Source: Pleionea sp. CnH1-48
GTDB lineage: Bacteria; Pseudomonadota; Gammaproteobacteria; Enterobacterales; Kangiellaceae
Length of the DNA stretch: 64,000 nt
Assembly: GCF_024124665.1 (NCBI RefSeq)
Contig: NZ_JAMXSB010000012.1
Location: 1-64,000, forward strand
Direction: 5' to 3'
In this document: positions 34,145 to 43,640 of the stretch, one piece after another
Layout of the letters: each line of letters begins with the position of its first letter
Numbering within the stretch: the stretch's first letter is position 1
The notes under the pieces: model-generated
Databases searched by the model: none
What the model saw: the letters and a program-made list of their open reading frames with translations, nothing else
What the model was told of the DNA's origin: nothing
Position numbers and translations under genes: made by a program

Positions 34145-35784
34145 CGAGCGGTTTTGCGAACGAGTAGAATAACCGGGACCAATCCAACGAGCACCAGCGT
34201 TATCGCAGGCAGTGAAGCACGCGCCCACTCGCCTTCAGAGGTCATTTCAAAAATCTTAACGGCCAAGGTATCCCAGCCAAACGGCCTGAGCAACAAAGTG
34301 GCCGGCATCTCTTTCATCACATCAACCAGCACCAGTAATAATCCGGTCAATAGACCTGGCTTGAGTAATGGCAAATAAACACGCGTGACCACCTGGCGCT
34401 GCGAAGCTCCCAAGCTGCGCGCGACCTCGGCCAGTGTAGGTGTCATTTTCTCGAAACTGGAATCAATTGGCCCATAAGCCACCGAGATAAAACGCACCAG
34501 ATAGGCAAACAACAAAGCGGCAACACCAGACGACAATAATGGGGCCTCCCACTCAAGCGTTTCGAACAGAGGATAAATCAGGTGGTTATCAATAAAGGTC
34601 AAACTCAGCATAATGCCAACCGCCAGCACCGAACCCGGCAGAGCGTATCCCAATCGAATAAACGAGGTCAGTCGATTCATGCTGCTGTCTTTACAAAGAT
34701 GCCGGGCTAATGCCGCCAGAAAAGCGGCCGTAACCGTCACAACGCCTGCACCGCCACCTAACAATAAAGTATGCTCGACCAACTCCCAGTAGTTCGAGTT
34801 CCAGTCATCGAGACTTGATAGTGCCCATACAAGGAGCTGGATAGAAGGCAATAAAAATGCGAGCAAAAAAACAGTAAAAGCAAAACCAAAAGCCAGCCAG
34901 CGTGAACGATGAGTGAGCTGAATACGCCCTTGCTGTTTGGTTTTATGAGTTTGATAGTAACGCAACTTTTGTCTGACCCGTTGCTCACTTAACAAGGCAA
35001 ACAAAACAAAGATCATTAACAGACTGGCTAATTGTGCCGCCGTTTGTAAACTAAAAAAGTCAAACCAGGCTTTATAAATTGCAGTGGTGAAAGTATTAAA
35101 ATTGAATACCGAAACAGCGCCAAAGTCTGCTAACGTTTCCATCAAGGCAAGGCTGGTTCCAGCCACAATGGCTGGACGACTCATCGGCAATGCTAATTTA
35201 AAAAAGGCTTTCCAGGGGCCCATTCCCAAGCTGCGAGCGGTTTCATAATGAGTCAATCCCTGTTGCAAAAACGATGCACGAGACATCATGTAGACGTAGG
35301 GATACAGCACCAACGTTAAGACAACACTGACACCAAAACCATTGCGAATATCAGGTAACCAGTTGATATCTCCCGTCCATTGATGCAAAGGCCCACCAAA
35401 ATCAACAAACCCCAGTACTACAAATGCCAGAACGTAAGCAGGCATTGCCAATGGTAGCATCAATGCCCAATCCAACCAGCGTCGGCCAGGAAACTCACAC
35501 ATGGTCGTCAGCCAGGCCAATCCCACGCCCAGCAACACGACCCCAAAGCCAACCAGAACAACCAACTGAAGCGTATTGAGCACCAGCTCCAGTAACAAAG
35601 TATCAGTAAGATGTTGCCACAACTCAGCATCGATCTGTTGCCAGGACATCAAAATCCAAATAAATGGTAGGGCAACAAACAAGGCCAATCCCCATAGGCT
35701 CACACGCAACAACATCAGATGTTTATTATCAGAAGATTGAGCAGGGGGCTTAGGTAATTGTTCTGCAACCAGTTGGTGGGTCAA
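34141..35784 (-). CDS. fbpB: Ferric iron ABC transporter permease (FbpB-like)
   Basis: A 547-residue inner-membrane permease made of two fused BPD_transp units, about 12 helices in total. Each half carries the cytoplasmic EAA loop that docks the ATPase: ETARSLGMGPWKAFFKLALPM (about residue 185) and EVARSLGASQRQVVTRVYLPL (about 455). This double-length form is typical of Fe(III) permeases (FbpB/SfuB). It lies downstream of the periplasmic binding protein, after a terminator hairpin. The ATPase subunit (FbpC) is not in the window. Confidence 0.9.
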   Translation of the reverse strand: MTHQLVAEQLPKPPAQSSDNKHLMLLRVSLWGLALFVALPFIWILMSWQQIDAELWQHLTDTLLLELVLNTLQLVVLVGFGVVLLGVGLAWLTTMCEFPGRRWLDWALMLPLAMPAYVLAFVVLGFVDFGGPLHQWTGDINWLPDIRNGFGVSVVLTLVLYPYVYMMSRASFLQQGLTHYETARSLGMGPWKAFFKLALPMSRPAIVAGTSLALMETLADFGAVSVFNFNTFTTAIYKAWFDFFSLQTAAQLASLLMIFVLFALLSEQRVRQKLRYYQTHKTKQQGRIQLTHRSRWLAFGFAFTVFLLAFLLPSIQLLVWALSSLDDWNSNYWELVEHTLLLGGGAGVVTVTAAFLAALARHLCKDSSMNRLTSFIRLGYALPGSVLAVGIMLSLTFIDNHLIYPLFETLEWEAPLLSSGVAALLFAYLVRFISVAYGPIDSSFEKMTPTLAEVARSLGASQRQVVTRVYLPLLKPGLLTGLLLVLVDVMKEMPATLLLRPFGWDTLAVKIFEMTSEGEWARASLPAITLVLVGLVPVILLVRKTAR

Positions 35785-35866
35785 AAGTTAGCCTACTTTG
35801 TGATTCTATGGATTGGAAGAGTTCCATCAAGAGTGAATAGCAACGAACGTTCTTCTACCCGTCACC

Positions 35867-35918
35867 TTTCAAGGTGCAGCAAGGATTCACTTGCTAGCTG
35901 CCTACCTGCACTTTGAAA
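35867..35918. repeat. Intergenic stem-loop repeat between fbpA and fbpB
   Basis: TTTCAAGGTGCAG (35867-35879) pairs with CTGCACTTTGAAA (35906-35918), 12 of 13 positions with one G-T. An inner GCAAG/CTTGC hairpin sits inside it. The adjoining minus-strand ATATCCAAAGTATTTC matches a stretch upstream of the M28 peptidase (19949). This looks like a dispersed palindromic repeat that may tune fbpB expression. Confidence 0.5.
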
Positions 35919-35955
35919 TACTTTGGATATATTGTATAAGCGCACTCAATAAAAC

Positions 35956-35987
35956 AAAAGCCGGACTTTCGAAAAAGACCGGCTTTT
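35956..35987. terminator. Terminator downstream of fbpA
   Basis: AAAAGCCGG (35956-35964) and CCGGCTTTT (35979-35987) form a 9-bp stem that carries an A/T tract on each side. It lies 31 bases after the fbpA stop, reading leftward. It would reduce read-through into fbpB and so favour a surplus of the binding protein. Confidence 0.8.
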
Positions 35988-36017
35988 GGTAAGCACTTAA
36001 AAACACTCAGGCCAATC

Positions 36018-37016
36018 TTAACGATAGCCTACCGTGTCCATTAATTTCACAGCATGCTTCTGTAGTCTACCCGCTTCATTCACATTGATAACGTCGCCTT
36101 TAAAGTCGCCCCACTGCTTAACACTCTTAACGGCTTCAACCTTAGGATTAACTGGGTATTCCATATTCAAACCAGCAAACTGTTCTTGCGCTTCTGCGCT
36201 TGATAACCATTCCAATAACTTCTGTGCCGCTTCAGGATGCTTCGCATGTTTAGTGATACCCGCACCAGAAATATTCACGTGAACACCACGATCTTTCTGG
36301 TTAGGCCAGAACAAGGCTAACTTAAGGCCAGGCTCTTTCTTCATCAGACGGCCAAAGTAATAAGTGTTGACGATACCCACATCACACTGACCCGCTGCAA
36401 CGGCTTTCAATACTTTGGTATCGTTTGAAAATGGCTTAGCTGCCAAGTTTTTGATCCAACCTTTTAATACGGTCTCTGTAGCTTCTTTACCTTTATTAGC
36501 CATCATAGTGGCTACCAGCGACTGGTTATACACTTTCTTAGAAGTACGTAAACAAAGACGCCCTTTCCATTGTGCATCGGCCAGGTTTTCATAAGTAGAA
36601 AGCTCAGTTGGCTTCACTCGCTCAGGATTATAAACAATGGTACGCGCTCGTACTGACAAACCAGTCCAATGATTTTTAGGATCACGTAAGTGCGCAGGTA
36701 CGTTTTCTTCCAGCACTTTAGAGTCCAAGCTCTTTAAAACACCTTCCTGTGTTGCAAACCAAAGGTTACCCGCATCAACAGTAATCAACATGTCGGCAGG
36801 AGTACGCTTGCCTTCTGCTTTTAGACGCGCAATCAGAGGGGCAGCTTTGTCGGTAACATACTTAACTTTTACGCCCGTTTTCTTCTCATACATATCAAAC
36901 AAAGGCTTGATTAAGTGCTCTTTACGAGATGAGTAAACATAGACTTCTTCCGCAGAAAGAGACGGAATCGCAGTGGCAAAAGTGGCCAGAGCTAAACATT
37001 TGGCGAGAAATTTCAT
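36018..37016 (-). CDS. fbpA: Ferric iron-binding periplasmic protein (FbpA/IdiA-like)
   Basis: A 332-residue periplasmic substrate-binding protein that captures Fe(III) for the ABC permease. It has a signal peptide (MKFLAKCLALATFATAIPS, then LSAEE), the opening VYVYSSRKEHLIKPLFDMYEK, the RTPADMLITVDAGNLW segment, and the paired iron-binding tyrosines in IVNTYYFGRL (about residue 225). A Fur box lies upstream, which supports regulation by iron. It precedes fbpB. Confidence 0.92.
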   Translation of the reverse strand: MKFLAKCLALATFATAIPSLSAEEVYVYSSRKEHLIKPLFDMYEKKTGVKVKYVTDKAAPLIARLKAEGKRTPADMLITVDAGNLWFATQEGVLKSLDSKVLEENVPAHLRDPKNHWTGLSVRARTIVYNPERVKPTELSTYENLADAQWKGRLCLRTSKKVYNQSLVATMMANKGKEATETVLKGWIKNLAAKPFSNDTKVLKAVAAGQCDVGIVNTYYFGRLMKKEPGLKLALFWPNQKDRGVHVNISGAGITKHAKHPEAAQKLLEWLSSAEAQEQFAGLNMEYPVNPKVEAVKSVKQWGDFKGDVINVNEAGRLQKHAVKLMDTVGYR

Positions 37017-37053
37017 GGGGATCCTTACGTTGTTCTATAACGACAATTTAGTA

Positions 37054-37072
37054 AATGATAATAATTCTTATT
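37054..37072 (-). promoter_or_regulatory. Fur box upstream of fbpA
   Basis: AATGATAATAATTCTTATT matches the 19-bp Fur consensus (three GATAAT-like hexamers) at most positions. It lies 38-56 bases upstream of the fbpA start codon, within promoter range. Iron-replete Fur would repress fbpA here. Confidence 0.75.
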
Positions 37073-37166
37073 TTTAACTTCAATAACCAAATCATAAAAT
37101 TCGATAAACTGACAACAAAATTAGCTCAAAAGCACATTTTTGCCTCTCAATTTCTACTGTTTTTGA

Positions 37167-38381
37167 TTATTGAGCTTTGGCCAACTCTGGAATATGTCCT
37201 TTGATCCCCATCGCTCTGCGCATAAATTCAGCCTTCGCTAAAGGGTGCTGATTCAATAGATTCACCCCCAGATTACGTGCCACCACCAATGCAGGGAAAC
37301 TTTGGCCATATACCCAATTGAGTGCTGTCATGGACTTTTGGATCAGGTGGTTATGAGTTTTTCTGCGTCGTTCGAACGCACGAAGAAAGCGAATATCACC
37401 AATGTCTCTTTGCTGTTTATGTGCACTGACAATCTCTTGAGCTAGCTCTGCCGCATCAAGAAAGCCTAAGTTCACACCTTGCCCTGCCAGAGGATGAATC
37501 GTATGAGCCGCATCACCGATCAAGGCGACTCGATGATCAAGGTAACGCTCGGCGTGACGAGCAACTAATGGAAACCCTGCCAAAGGCGTCGTCAGCTCGA
37601 CGGCTCCCAACCGGTAATCAAAGGCGGCAGCAATTCGACTTTGTTGCACCTCAGGCTCAGCGGCCAAAATCTCAGTCGCTATTTCTTTGTCCAGTGACCA
37701 TACGATGGAGCATAAATTAGCTTCTGGTAGCGGTAAAAAAGCAATGGGGCCAGAAGGCAAAAAACGTTGCCAAGCCGTTAGCTCATGATGGTTTTCGCAG
37801 CGAAGGTTCGCCACCAAAGCTAATTGGTGGTAATTCAGCTCATCGGTTTCGAATCCGCCCATCTGACGAATTTTTGAGAGTGCACCATCGGCACCCACCA
37901 GCAATTTTGCTTCAATACGTTCACCATTTGCCAAAACCAGCTTGACCTTCTGAGGTTGCCACTCGACTTCTTCAAGCTTTGTTGCCATACGAAAACGCAC
38001 ATTGGGCTCATCACCAATACTGCTCACTAGCGCCTGTCGGAGTACCGAGTTTTCAACAATATACCCAAGATCTGGCTCTGCTAGCTCCTGCGCACTGAAG
38101 CGCAATTCGGCACTGCCATTTTGCTCCCACACACGCATAGCGTCATAAGGTGTACAGCGACCAGGAGGCAAATGCTGCCAGGCGCCAACATTGCGCAGTA
38201 TGTTTTCACTGGAACGCGCGATAGCACTGACGCGGCTATCGTATTTTCCGTCAACAGACGGAGCCGGAAAATCCTGCGCATCGATGAGCGTTATAGATAA
38301 TCCCTGCTGCTTTAGTAGTGCGGCCAGAGCCAGCCCCACCATACCCGCGCCTACAATGGCAATATCGACTTTTTCAGCCAT
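37167..38381 (-). CDS. ubiI: Ubiquinone hydroxylase UbiI/VisC-like
   Basis: An FAD monooxygenase of aerobic ubiquinone synthesis. The 404-residue protein has the N-terminal dinucleotide-binding GxGxxG (DIAIVGAGMVGLALAALL), the middle DG motif (LLVGADGALSKIRQ) and the C-terminal FAD motif GDAAHTIHPLAGQGVNLG. It overlaps the upstream ubiH by eight bases and closes the UPF0149-pepP-ubiH-ubiI operon seen across gammaproteobacteria. The VisC position in this order is the reason for naming it ubiI; the ring-carbon specificity cannot be read from sequence. Confidence 0.9.
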   Translation of the reverse strand: MAEKVDIAIVGAGMVGLALAALLKQQGLSITLIDAQDFPAPSVDGKYDSRVSAIARSSENILRNVGAWQHLPPGRCTPYDAMRVWEQNGSAELRFSAQELAEPDLGYIVENSVLRQALVSSIGDEPNVRFRMATKLEEVEWQPQKVKLVLANGERIEAKLLVGADGALSKIRQMGGFETDELNYHQLALVANLRCENHHELTAWQRFLPSGPIAFLPLPEANLCSIVWSLDKEIATEILAAEPEVQQSRIAAAFDYRLGAVELTTPLAGFPLVARHAERYLDHRVALIGDAAHTIHPLAGQGVNLGFLDAAELAQEIVSAHKQQRDIGDIRFLRAFERRRKTHNHLIQKSMTALNWVYGQSFPALVVARNLGVNLLNQHPLAKAEFMRRAMGIKGHIPELAKAQ

Positions 38382-39633
38382 AAGCCACTCCCTTAGTTTT
38401 TTGTTGAATTCGCTCGAGCGGAACTCCTCGCGCTAACAAGGGAAGATCATGACGCAATCCCATTGCCTGCTGCGCAAAAAGTGATTTAGCGGGTGAGAAA
38501 ATATCTAAGCCCTTCAAGGCTGCATTCCGTAAAGCAATGGCTAACGGATGACGATGGCTAAAGCCAACTGCCAGACTGTGCGTGGCCGCCAAGGTTTGCT
38601 GAATATCTGGCTGGCGACTTTGCCAATAAGCCTGCAAATGCGCCTGAGCACCGATATCTAGATTTTGATAGTGCGCTTTTGCAATGTACTCAGCGAGCGC
38701 AGCGACATCACGTAACCCCAGATTAAACCCTTGTCCGGCTACAGGGTGAGTCGTATGCAAAGCATTGCCCACAAAGACAACACGTCCCACCACACCCTGC
38801 TGTAACTGTTTTAAGCTCAACGGATAAATATGTCGCTGACCGATACGTTGGATCTTACCCAGTCGATAACCAAAGCTCTGCTGGAGTTGTGCGCAGACTT
38901 CCTTATCAGACATGCTTAGCAAGGATTCTTTATCTGCAGCATCAATAGACCAGACCAAGGACATACGATTACGCGTTAGTGGCAATAGAGCCAGTGGCCC
39001 GAAAGGAGTAAAACGCTCAAACGCCCAGTTCTTGTGAGGCACACTGGTAGCAATATTACTGATCAGCGCCATTGGTTCATACTGAGTTTGTTGATATACC
39101 AAATCTAACAACTGAGCGCTGTTTGACTGGGTACCGTCGGCTGCGACCATTAAATGGGCACTTAGTTTTTTATGACCGTCAGCAGTCTCTAACCCCAGCG
39201 TTACCTGATGAGCATCTTGCTGAATAGAAATCAGCTTTGCCGGAGAAATTAACTCAATCTGTGGCTGACGGGCAATACGCTGATAAAAAACCTCACCAGC
39301 AAAACGATTTTCAACCACATAACCTAGCGCTTTCAAATCATAATCACTGGCATGTAAACGGCATAAACCCGCTTGCCCACGTTCAGAGATGTGAATGTGC
39401 TCGATGGCCGCACAGCCTGGCTGTAATGCATCCCAGCACCCCATCGTCTGCAAGATGCGCACAGAGCCAGACGAGAGCGCCACCGAACGGTCATCAAAGC
39501 TAGGCTGTTGCTGACCTTGTGGTGGAAATGCTTCTACTACAGCAATAGACAAAGGCAATACCGACAGTGCCAGCGCCATGCTGGCTCCAACCATACCACC
39601 ACCAATAATCACCACATCATAATGTGACTGCAT
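38374..39633 (-). CDS. ubiH: 2-octaprenyl-6-methoxyphenol hydroxylase UbiH
   Basis: An FAD monooxygenase of ubiquinone synthesis, paralogous to its downstream neighbour. The 419-residue protein shows [17 protein letters not shown] at the N-terminus, the [15 protein letters not shown] motif, and the UbiH-type [21 protein letters not shown] rather than the GDAAH of UbiI. It follows pepP by 14 bases and overlaps ubiI by eight. Confidence 0.92.
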   Translation of the reverse strand: MQSHYDVVIIGGGMVGASMALALSVLPLSIAVVEAFPPQGQQQPSFDDRSVALSSGSVRILQTMGCWDALQPGCAAIEHIHISERGQAGLCRLHASDYDLKALGYVVENRFAGEVFYQRIARQPQIELISPAKLISIQQDAHQVTLGLETADGHKKLSAHLMVAADGTQSNSAQLLDLVYQQTQYEPMALISNIATSVPHKNWAFERFTPFGPLALLPLTRNRMSLVWSIDAADKESLLSMSDKEVCAQLQQSFGYRLGKIQRIGQRHIYPLSLKQLQQGVVGRVVFVGNALHTTHPVAGQGFNLGLRDVAALAEYIAKAHYQNLDIGAQAHLQAYWQSRQPDIQQTLAATHSLAVGFSHRHPLAIALRNAALKGLDIFSPAKSLFAQQAMGLRHDLPLLARGVPLERIQQKTKGVAYG

Positions 39634-39647
39634 CGTATCTTCTCGGC

Positions 39648-40958
39648 TTATGCACTCATGAGTTGTTCGATTTCTTCAACAGATTTAGGCACTCCAGATG
39701 ACAAAACTTCATGGCCATCGGGAGTCACCAATACATCGTCTTCAATTCTCACTCCAATGCCCAATAGAGACTTATCAACTCCCTGGCTGTCTGCAGGAAT
39801 ATACATACCAGGCTCAACGGTCATTACCATGCCGGGTTCCAGTACTCGTGGCTCACCATCAATTTGATAATCACCCACGTCGTGAACATCCAGCCCAATC
39901 CAATGTCCCGTTTTGTGCATATAAAATCGTTTGTAGGCTTCTGCTTCGATGAGCTTATCGAGCTCACCTTTGAGCAACCCAAGCTCCACCATACCTACCG
40001 TTAATACTTCAACGGCTTTGTTATGAGGCTGCATCCAGTGATTACCTGGCTTTACTTCTTCAATGGCTGCCAGCTGTGCTTTGAGGACAATCTCGTAAAC
40101 TCGCTTTTGCGCACGAGAAAATTTGCCATTAATAGGAAAAGTTCGAGTAATGTCGGAGGCATAGTTATGTAACTCAGCCCCAGCATCAATCAATAATAAG
40201 TCGCCGTTTTTCAGCTTAGAATGATTCTCGGTGTAATGCAGAATGCACGCATTATCACCACTGGCAACTATCGATGGATAAGCTGGAAAACGCGCCCCAC
40301 GGCGAGCAAACTGGTGGTGTAGCTCAGCTTCTATATCCAGCTCTGTCATACCCGGTTCGCAGACTTTCATTGCGTGGCAATGAGCATCCGCAGCAATCTC
40401 AGTCACCTGACGCATCAGCTTGACCTCAGCACTGGATTTAAACAGACGCATGTCATGAAGCGCATGACGTAGATCAACAAACTCGCCTGGAGGCTGCGCG
40501 CCTTTTTTTACCTGAGTGCGAATTTTATTAACCCAATCGATCACCCGTCGATCAAACTCAGGCCGTTTACCCAGCTCGTAGAATATTCGGTCGCGCCCTT
40601 CCATCATGCCAGGGAGAATGTCGTCAATATCATCAATTGGAAAGGCATCATCCGCTTCAAACGTAGCGCAGGCCCCTTCGGTTCCATAACGACGTCCATG
40701 CCAGGTTTCCATTTCGAGATCTTTCTCGTTACAAAACATCACGAACTCGCCGTGCTCACGACCAGGGATCAAAGCCATAATGGCATTCGGCTCCGGGAAG
40801 CCAGAAAGATAATGAAAATCGCTGTCTTGACGAAACAAATAATCCACATCGCGACTGCGCACCTGCTCCTGAGATGAAGCAATGATAGCAATACTGTTAG
40901 GCCCCATACTTTGCATAAGATGGGCGCGACGACGGGCAAACTCCTGACGACTTATCAT
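39648..40958 (-). CDS. pepP: Xaa-Pro aminopeptidase PepP
   Basis: A dimanganese aminopeptidase that removes N-terminal residues before proline. The 436-residue protein has the AMP_N domain (about residues 1-170) and the M24 pita-bread domain. All metal ligands are present: the two Asp in [20 protein letters not shown], the His in [12 protein letters not shown], and the two Glu in TVEPGMYI and [13 protein letters not shown]. Its position in the UPF0149-pepP-ubiH-ubiI operon matches E. coli. Confidence 0.95.
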   Translation of the reverse strand: MISRQEFARRRAHLMQSMGPNSIAIIASSQEQVRSRDVDYLFRQDSDFHYLSGFPEPNAIMALIPGREHGEFVMFCNEKDLEMETWHGRRYGTEGACATFEADDAFPIDDIDDILPGMMEGRDRIFYELGKRPEFDRRVIDWVNKIRTQVKKGAQPPGEFVDLRHALHDMRLFKSSAEVKLMRQVTEIAADAHCHAMKVCEPGMTELDIEAELHHQFARRGARFPAYPSIVASGDNACILHYTENHSKLKNGDLLLIDAGAELHNYASDITRTFPINGKFSRAQKRVYEIVLKAQLAAIEEVKPGNHWMQPHNKAVEVLTVGMVELGLLKGELDKLIEAEAYKRFYMHKTGHWIGLDVHDVGDYQIDGEPRVLEPGMVMTVEPGMYIPADSQGVDKSLLGIGVRIEDDVLVTPDGHEVLSSGVPKSVEEIEQLMSA

Positions 40959-41028
40959 GAAAAAACTCCTACAGAAAAGTCAGTAGCGCGAAATAACAAA
41001 AGTGCAGCATCGATTCATTTCGATAGCA

Positions 41029-41613
41029 CTAGTGCACGGTATCCTGAGAGGTTGGCAGATCATCCTCTGGCTTTTGTTGAGGCGTATTGGTCTCAACAAA
41101 AATCACTTGAGCGGCTACTCTAACATGTTCATAAACCGTGAAAAAAGCCTGCTCCATTTCTTCATCTTCTTCGATATCAAGATCTACCATGGCAATTTCG
41201 GAGAGATCTTTAACGGCTTCTTGAAGATCTTCGCTGTCTGGCTGCTTGTCGCCAATCTGCAACCCATACCCTAATAAAAATCCCTGACACCACTGACTTA
41301 AAGCTTCTAGACGATCGATCAAAGGACAATCATCCGTTGGCAGTAGTAGATCCAGATTAAAAATATCTTGAAACAGCATTGCAACAACGTCCTGAACCAA
41401 TGCGTTCAAGCGTTCCATAGAACCATCTACCAGAGGCTCATGCTCATTAACTTGTTGAATAACAAGTGCTTTCCAATCGTCACTTTGCGCTGGCATGCCG
41501 CCAGAAAACAGTCCACAGACCATTCCCTGAAGCTCACTGGCAGTTGTTTCGGAGTCATTAGAGGTAAGAACTTCTTCAAGATCATCAAATGTTAATATAC
41601 TATCACTGGCCAT
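41029..41613 (-). CDS. UPF0149 family protein (YgfB-like)
   Basis: A 194-residue acidic, all-helical protein of the UPF0149/YgfB family: FDDLEEVLTSNDSETTASELQGMVCGLFSGG at the N-terminus, ALSQWCQGFLLGYGLQ in the middle and an acidic C-terminus. It is the first gene of the pepP-ubiH-ubiI operon and lies divergent from the zapA operon. Homologues in Pseudomonas act in gene regulation, but no function can be assigned here. Confidence 0.9.
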   Translation of the reverse strand: MASDSILTFDDLEEVLTSNDSETTASELQGMVCGLFSGGMPAQSDDWKALVIQQVNEHEPLVDGSMERLNALVQDVVAMLFQDIFNLDLLLPTDDCPLIDRLEALSQWCQGFLLGYGLQIGDKQPDSEDLQEAVKDLSEIAMVDLDIEEDEEMEQAFFTVYEHVRVAAQVIFVETNTPQQKPEDDLPTSQDTVH

Positions 41614-41744
41614 GTAACTATCTCTTTATGTAGGCTGCTCTTGATAAATTTGCCATCAAATCGGCACGTTGGGGGTGATTATATCATTGACCCGGAAAGC
41701 GCGGCGCTCTATATTTGAACCAGTATAAAAAACAATAGCTTGCT

Positions 41745-41951
41745 ATGGAAAATTCAGAAATAATTCAACTTGAAAGCCGTGTTGAACAACTGCTGGAGCG
41801 CTTTCATCAGTTGCAGAGTGAAAACCGACAGCTTCGCGTTAAGCAAGAAGAGCTGATCGCTGATCGAGCGCGCCTGCTCGAAAAAAATAAATTAGCGACC
41901 GAAAAGATCGAAACCATTGTTCACCGCTTACGCACCATGGAGACCCCGTGA
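41745..41951 (+). CDS. TIGR02449 coiled-coil protein (ZapB-like)
   Basis: A 68-residue protein that is one continuous coiled coil (IIQLESRVEQLLERFHQLQSE, then KQEELIADRARLLEKNKLATEKI). This is the TIGR02449 family found directly upstream of zapA in many gammaproteobacteria; a role in the Z-ring like ZapB is inferred from size, structure and place. Its stop overlaps the GTG start of zapA. Confidence 0.88.
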   Translation: MENSEIIQLESRVEQLLERFHQLQSENRQLRVKQEELIADRARLLEKNKLATEKIETIVHRLRTMETP

Positions 41952-42262
41952 CAGATCCAACCACTAACAGTGTTAATATTCGTATTCTGGAGCGCGACTA
42001 TCAATTTAGTACACCTCCAGAAGAAGAAGATCGACTGCGCGAAGCCTCACAGTTACTTAACCAAAGAATGAAAGAAATTCGCAACAGTGGTCGAGTTGTT
42101 GGCACCGAAAGAATCGCCGTAATGGCAGCACTTAATCTCGCTTATGAGTTAATGCACAACGCTCCTCTAACGCAAGACAATGGCGACACTCAAAAAATCA
42201 GTGCGCTAACAACAAAAATAGAAGAGGCACTAGCTTCTGATAGCCAGATGGAGTTAACATAG
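41948..42262 (+). CDS. zapA: Cell division protein ZapA
   Basis: Promotes FtsZ bundling at the Z-ring. The 104-residue protein has the ZapA head (VNIRILERDYQFSTPPEEEDRLREAS) and the C-terminal coiled coil after GTERIAVMAALNLAYEL. It starts with GTG in a GTGA overlap with the upstream coiled-coil gene, so the two are translationally coupled. The 6S RNA gene follows immediately, as in E. coli. Confidence 0.95.
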   Translation: MTDPTTNSVNIRILERDYQFSTPPEEEDRLREASQLLNQRMKEIRNSGRVVGTERIAVMAALNLAYELMHNAPLTQDNGDTQKISALTTKIEEALASDSQMELT

Positions 42263-42274
42263 CACTTAATGTGT

Positions 42275-42453
42275 TACCTGGATTTTTCGTTATTCAGAGA
42301 ACGTCCTTGAGCCGATAATACTATCTCAGGGTTTCTAGCTGTTTTCAGTGGTGTGCAAGTCCGGCATGTACCGGGAAGCCTGATCTGTTACCATGAATCC
42401 CACCTGGAACTTCGGGTTCTGGGCCTTTACCTGAAGCGGCTTATCCGGGTAGC
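42275..42453 (+). ncRNA. ssrS: 6S RNA
   Basis: This RNA binds the sigma-70 RNA polymerase holoenzyme in stationary phase. It lies between zapA and ygfA, the conserved place of ssrS. The closing stem pairs CCTGGAT with ATCCGGG. Conserved internal blocks are visible: CCTTGAGCCGATAATA near 42304, GGTGTGCAAGTCCGGCATG near 42350, and CCGGGAAGCCTG near 42371. The length of about 180 nt fits. The exact ends are estimated to a few bases. Confidence 0.93.
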
Positions 42454-42476
42454 GCAGTATAAATACCTCTTAATTT

Positions 42477-43085
42477 ATGTCAGATTCGGCCACCCATTCC
42501 CAGCAAAAAGCTCAGCTTAGGCGACAGATGCGTCAACTGCGACAATCCTTGTCAGGTAACGAGCATCAGCTCTATGCCAAGGGGCTTGCCCAACAACTTC
42601 AATTATCCACAGCTTTTCAACAAGCCGAAAGAGTTGCCTGTTATCTGGCTCAAGATGGCGAACTATCACTCTGCCACATCATTACTCTCTGCTGGCAACT
42701 ACAAAAACAGGTCTTTTTACCTCACTTAAAACCCCTGCCTCCCAACAGACTCTGGTTTGTGCCCTACACCGAACAATCATCACTTGCTCCTAATCGCTAT
42801 GGCATTGATGAGCCTACAGGAGTCCATCATCAAGCCTGTCGAGTCAGCGAGTTAGATATAGTACTGTTTCCGCTCGTTGCGTTTGATACTTCAGGGGGAC
42901 GCTTAGGGATGGGAGGTGGATTTTATGATCGTACTTTCGCTCATCTTAGCCAGCAAAAACATCGTCCCTTATTTATAGGGATCGCGCTCGAAGAGCAAAA
43001 GGTGGAAACACTGCCTACGGAAGCCTGGGACTTACCGTTAGATGCCGTAGCAACTCCGGATAATTTCTATTCTTTTGCTGGATAG
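42477..43085 (+). CDS. ygfA: 5-formyltetrahydrofolate cyclo-ligase
   Basis: ATP-dependent recycling of 5-formyl-THF to 5,10-methenyl-THF. The 202-residue protein has the N-terminal KAQLRRQMRQLRQSLS, the substrate/ATP loop DIVLFPLVAFDTSGGRLGMGGGFYDRTFA (about residues 123-151), and the C-terminal LPLDAVATPDNFY. It follows the 6S RNA gene, and the two are commonly co-transcribed in proteobacteria. Confidence 0.93.
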   Translation: MSDSATHSQQKAQLRRQMRQLRQSLSGNEHQLYAKGLAQQLQLSTAFQQAERVACYLAQDGELSLCHIITLCWQLQKQVFLPHLKPLPPNRLWFVPYTEQSSLAPNRYGIDEPTGVHHQACRVSELDIVLFPLVAFDTSGGRLGMGGGFYDRTFAHLSQQKHRPLFIGIALEEQKVETLPTEAWDLPLDAVATPDNFYSFAG

Positions 43086-43195
43086 ATTGCGCTTAAACTA
43101 ATTGAGACATCAAGGATTAAAAGTAGCGTAGGAAAAAAGTACTTTTTGGAGAACAAAAGAAAACTCCCCCACCCTGAGGTAGGGGTTATTTCTTA

Positions 43196-43351
43196 TTATT
43201 TTTGTCGCTGATCTATTATCTGAGTGCTTTGGGCTAGTTGTGGTTGAGCAACACTATTGTCAATCTCTTTCGTGTTACCGACACTGGACACTGCAATTCC
43301 AACCCCGAGCAACGCAGCCAGTAAGACCAGAACATCTGGTTTGCGTTTCAT
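43196..43351 (-). CDS. Small 51-residue membrane or secreted protein
   Basis: The minus-strand frame starts at an ATG at 43351 behind GGAGAG. It reads MKRKPDVLVLLAALLGVGIA, then a polar tail rich in Gln, Ser and Asn ending at QRQK. The basic start and single hydrophobic segment (about residues 7-23) suggest an N-terminal membrane anchor. A weak GC hairpin with a T-rich tail (about 43165-43186) lies downstream and could terminate it. I know of no homologue. The ribosome-binding site and the clean topology are the reasons for calling it. Confidence 0.5.
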   Translation of the reverse strand: MKRKPDVLVLLAALLGVGIAVSSVGNTKEIDNSVAQPQLAQSTQIIDQRQK

Positions 43352-43640
43352 GGCGCTCTCCAAACCAAATGGGACAACCCATTGTTATTGTTATGTTAGC
43401 GGTATCCCTACTGAGCAGTCTTCCTTAAATCGCCGATTCTCATATTGTTATAGTTTAAGGAGTAACCAGGCGAGCCCCACTTTACACTTATCTCTGGCGG
43501 TTATGCAAGCACTGATTCGTGAAAAATCAAGCTCATGGACAAGTTTTTTTATCTACTCAGTATTCGCAATATTGGTTACTGAATCTCGAGCTTCAAGTCA
43601 CTATACTGCTATGAAGATGATCGCCTAAAGAGAACACTTA

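Noticed and set aside
43257-43628. 123-residue plus-strand frame in the ygfA-EVE gap
   Set aside because: Low-complexity composition, no ribosome-binding site, and it opposes the better-supported 51-residue minus-strand gene.
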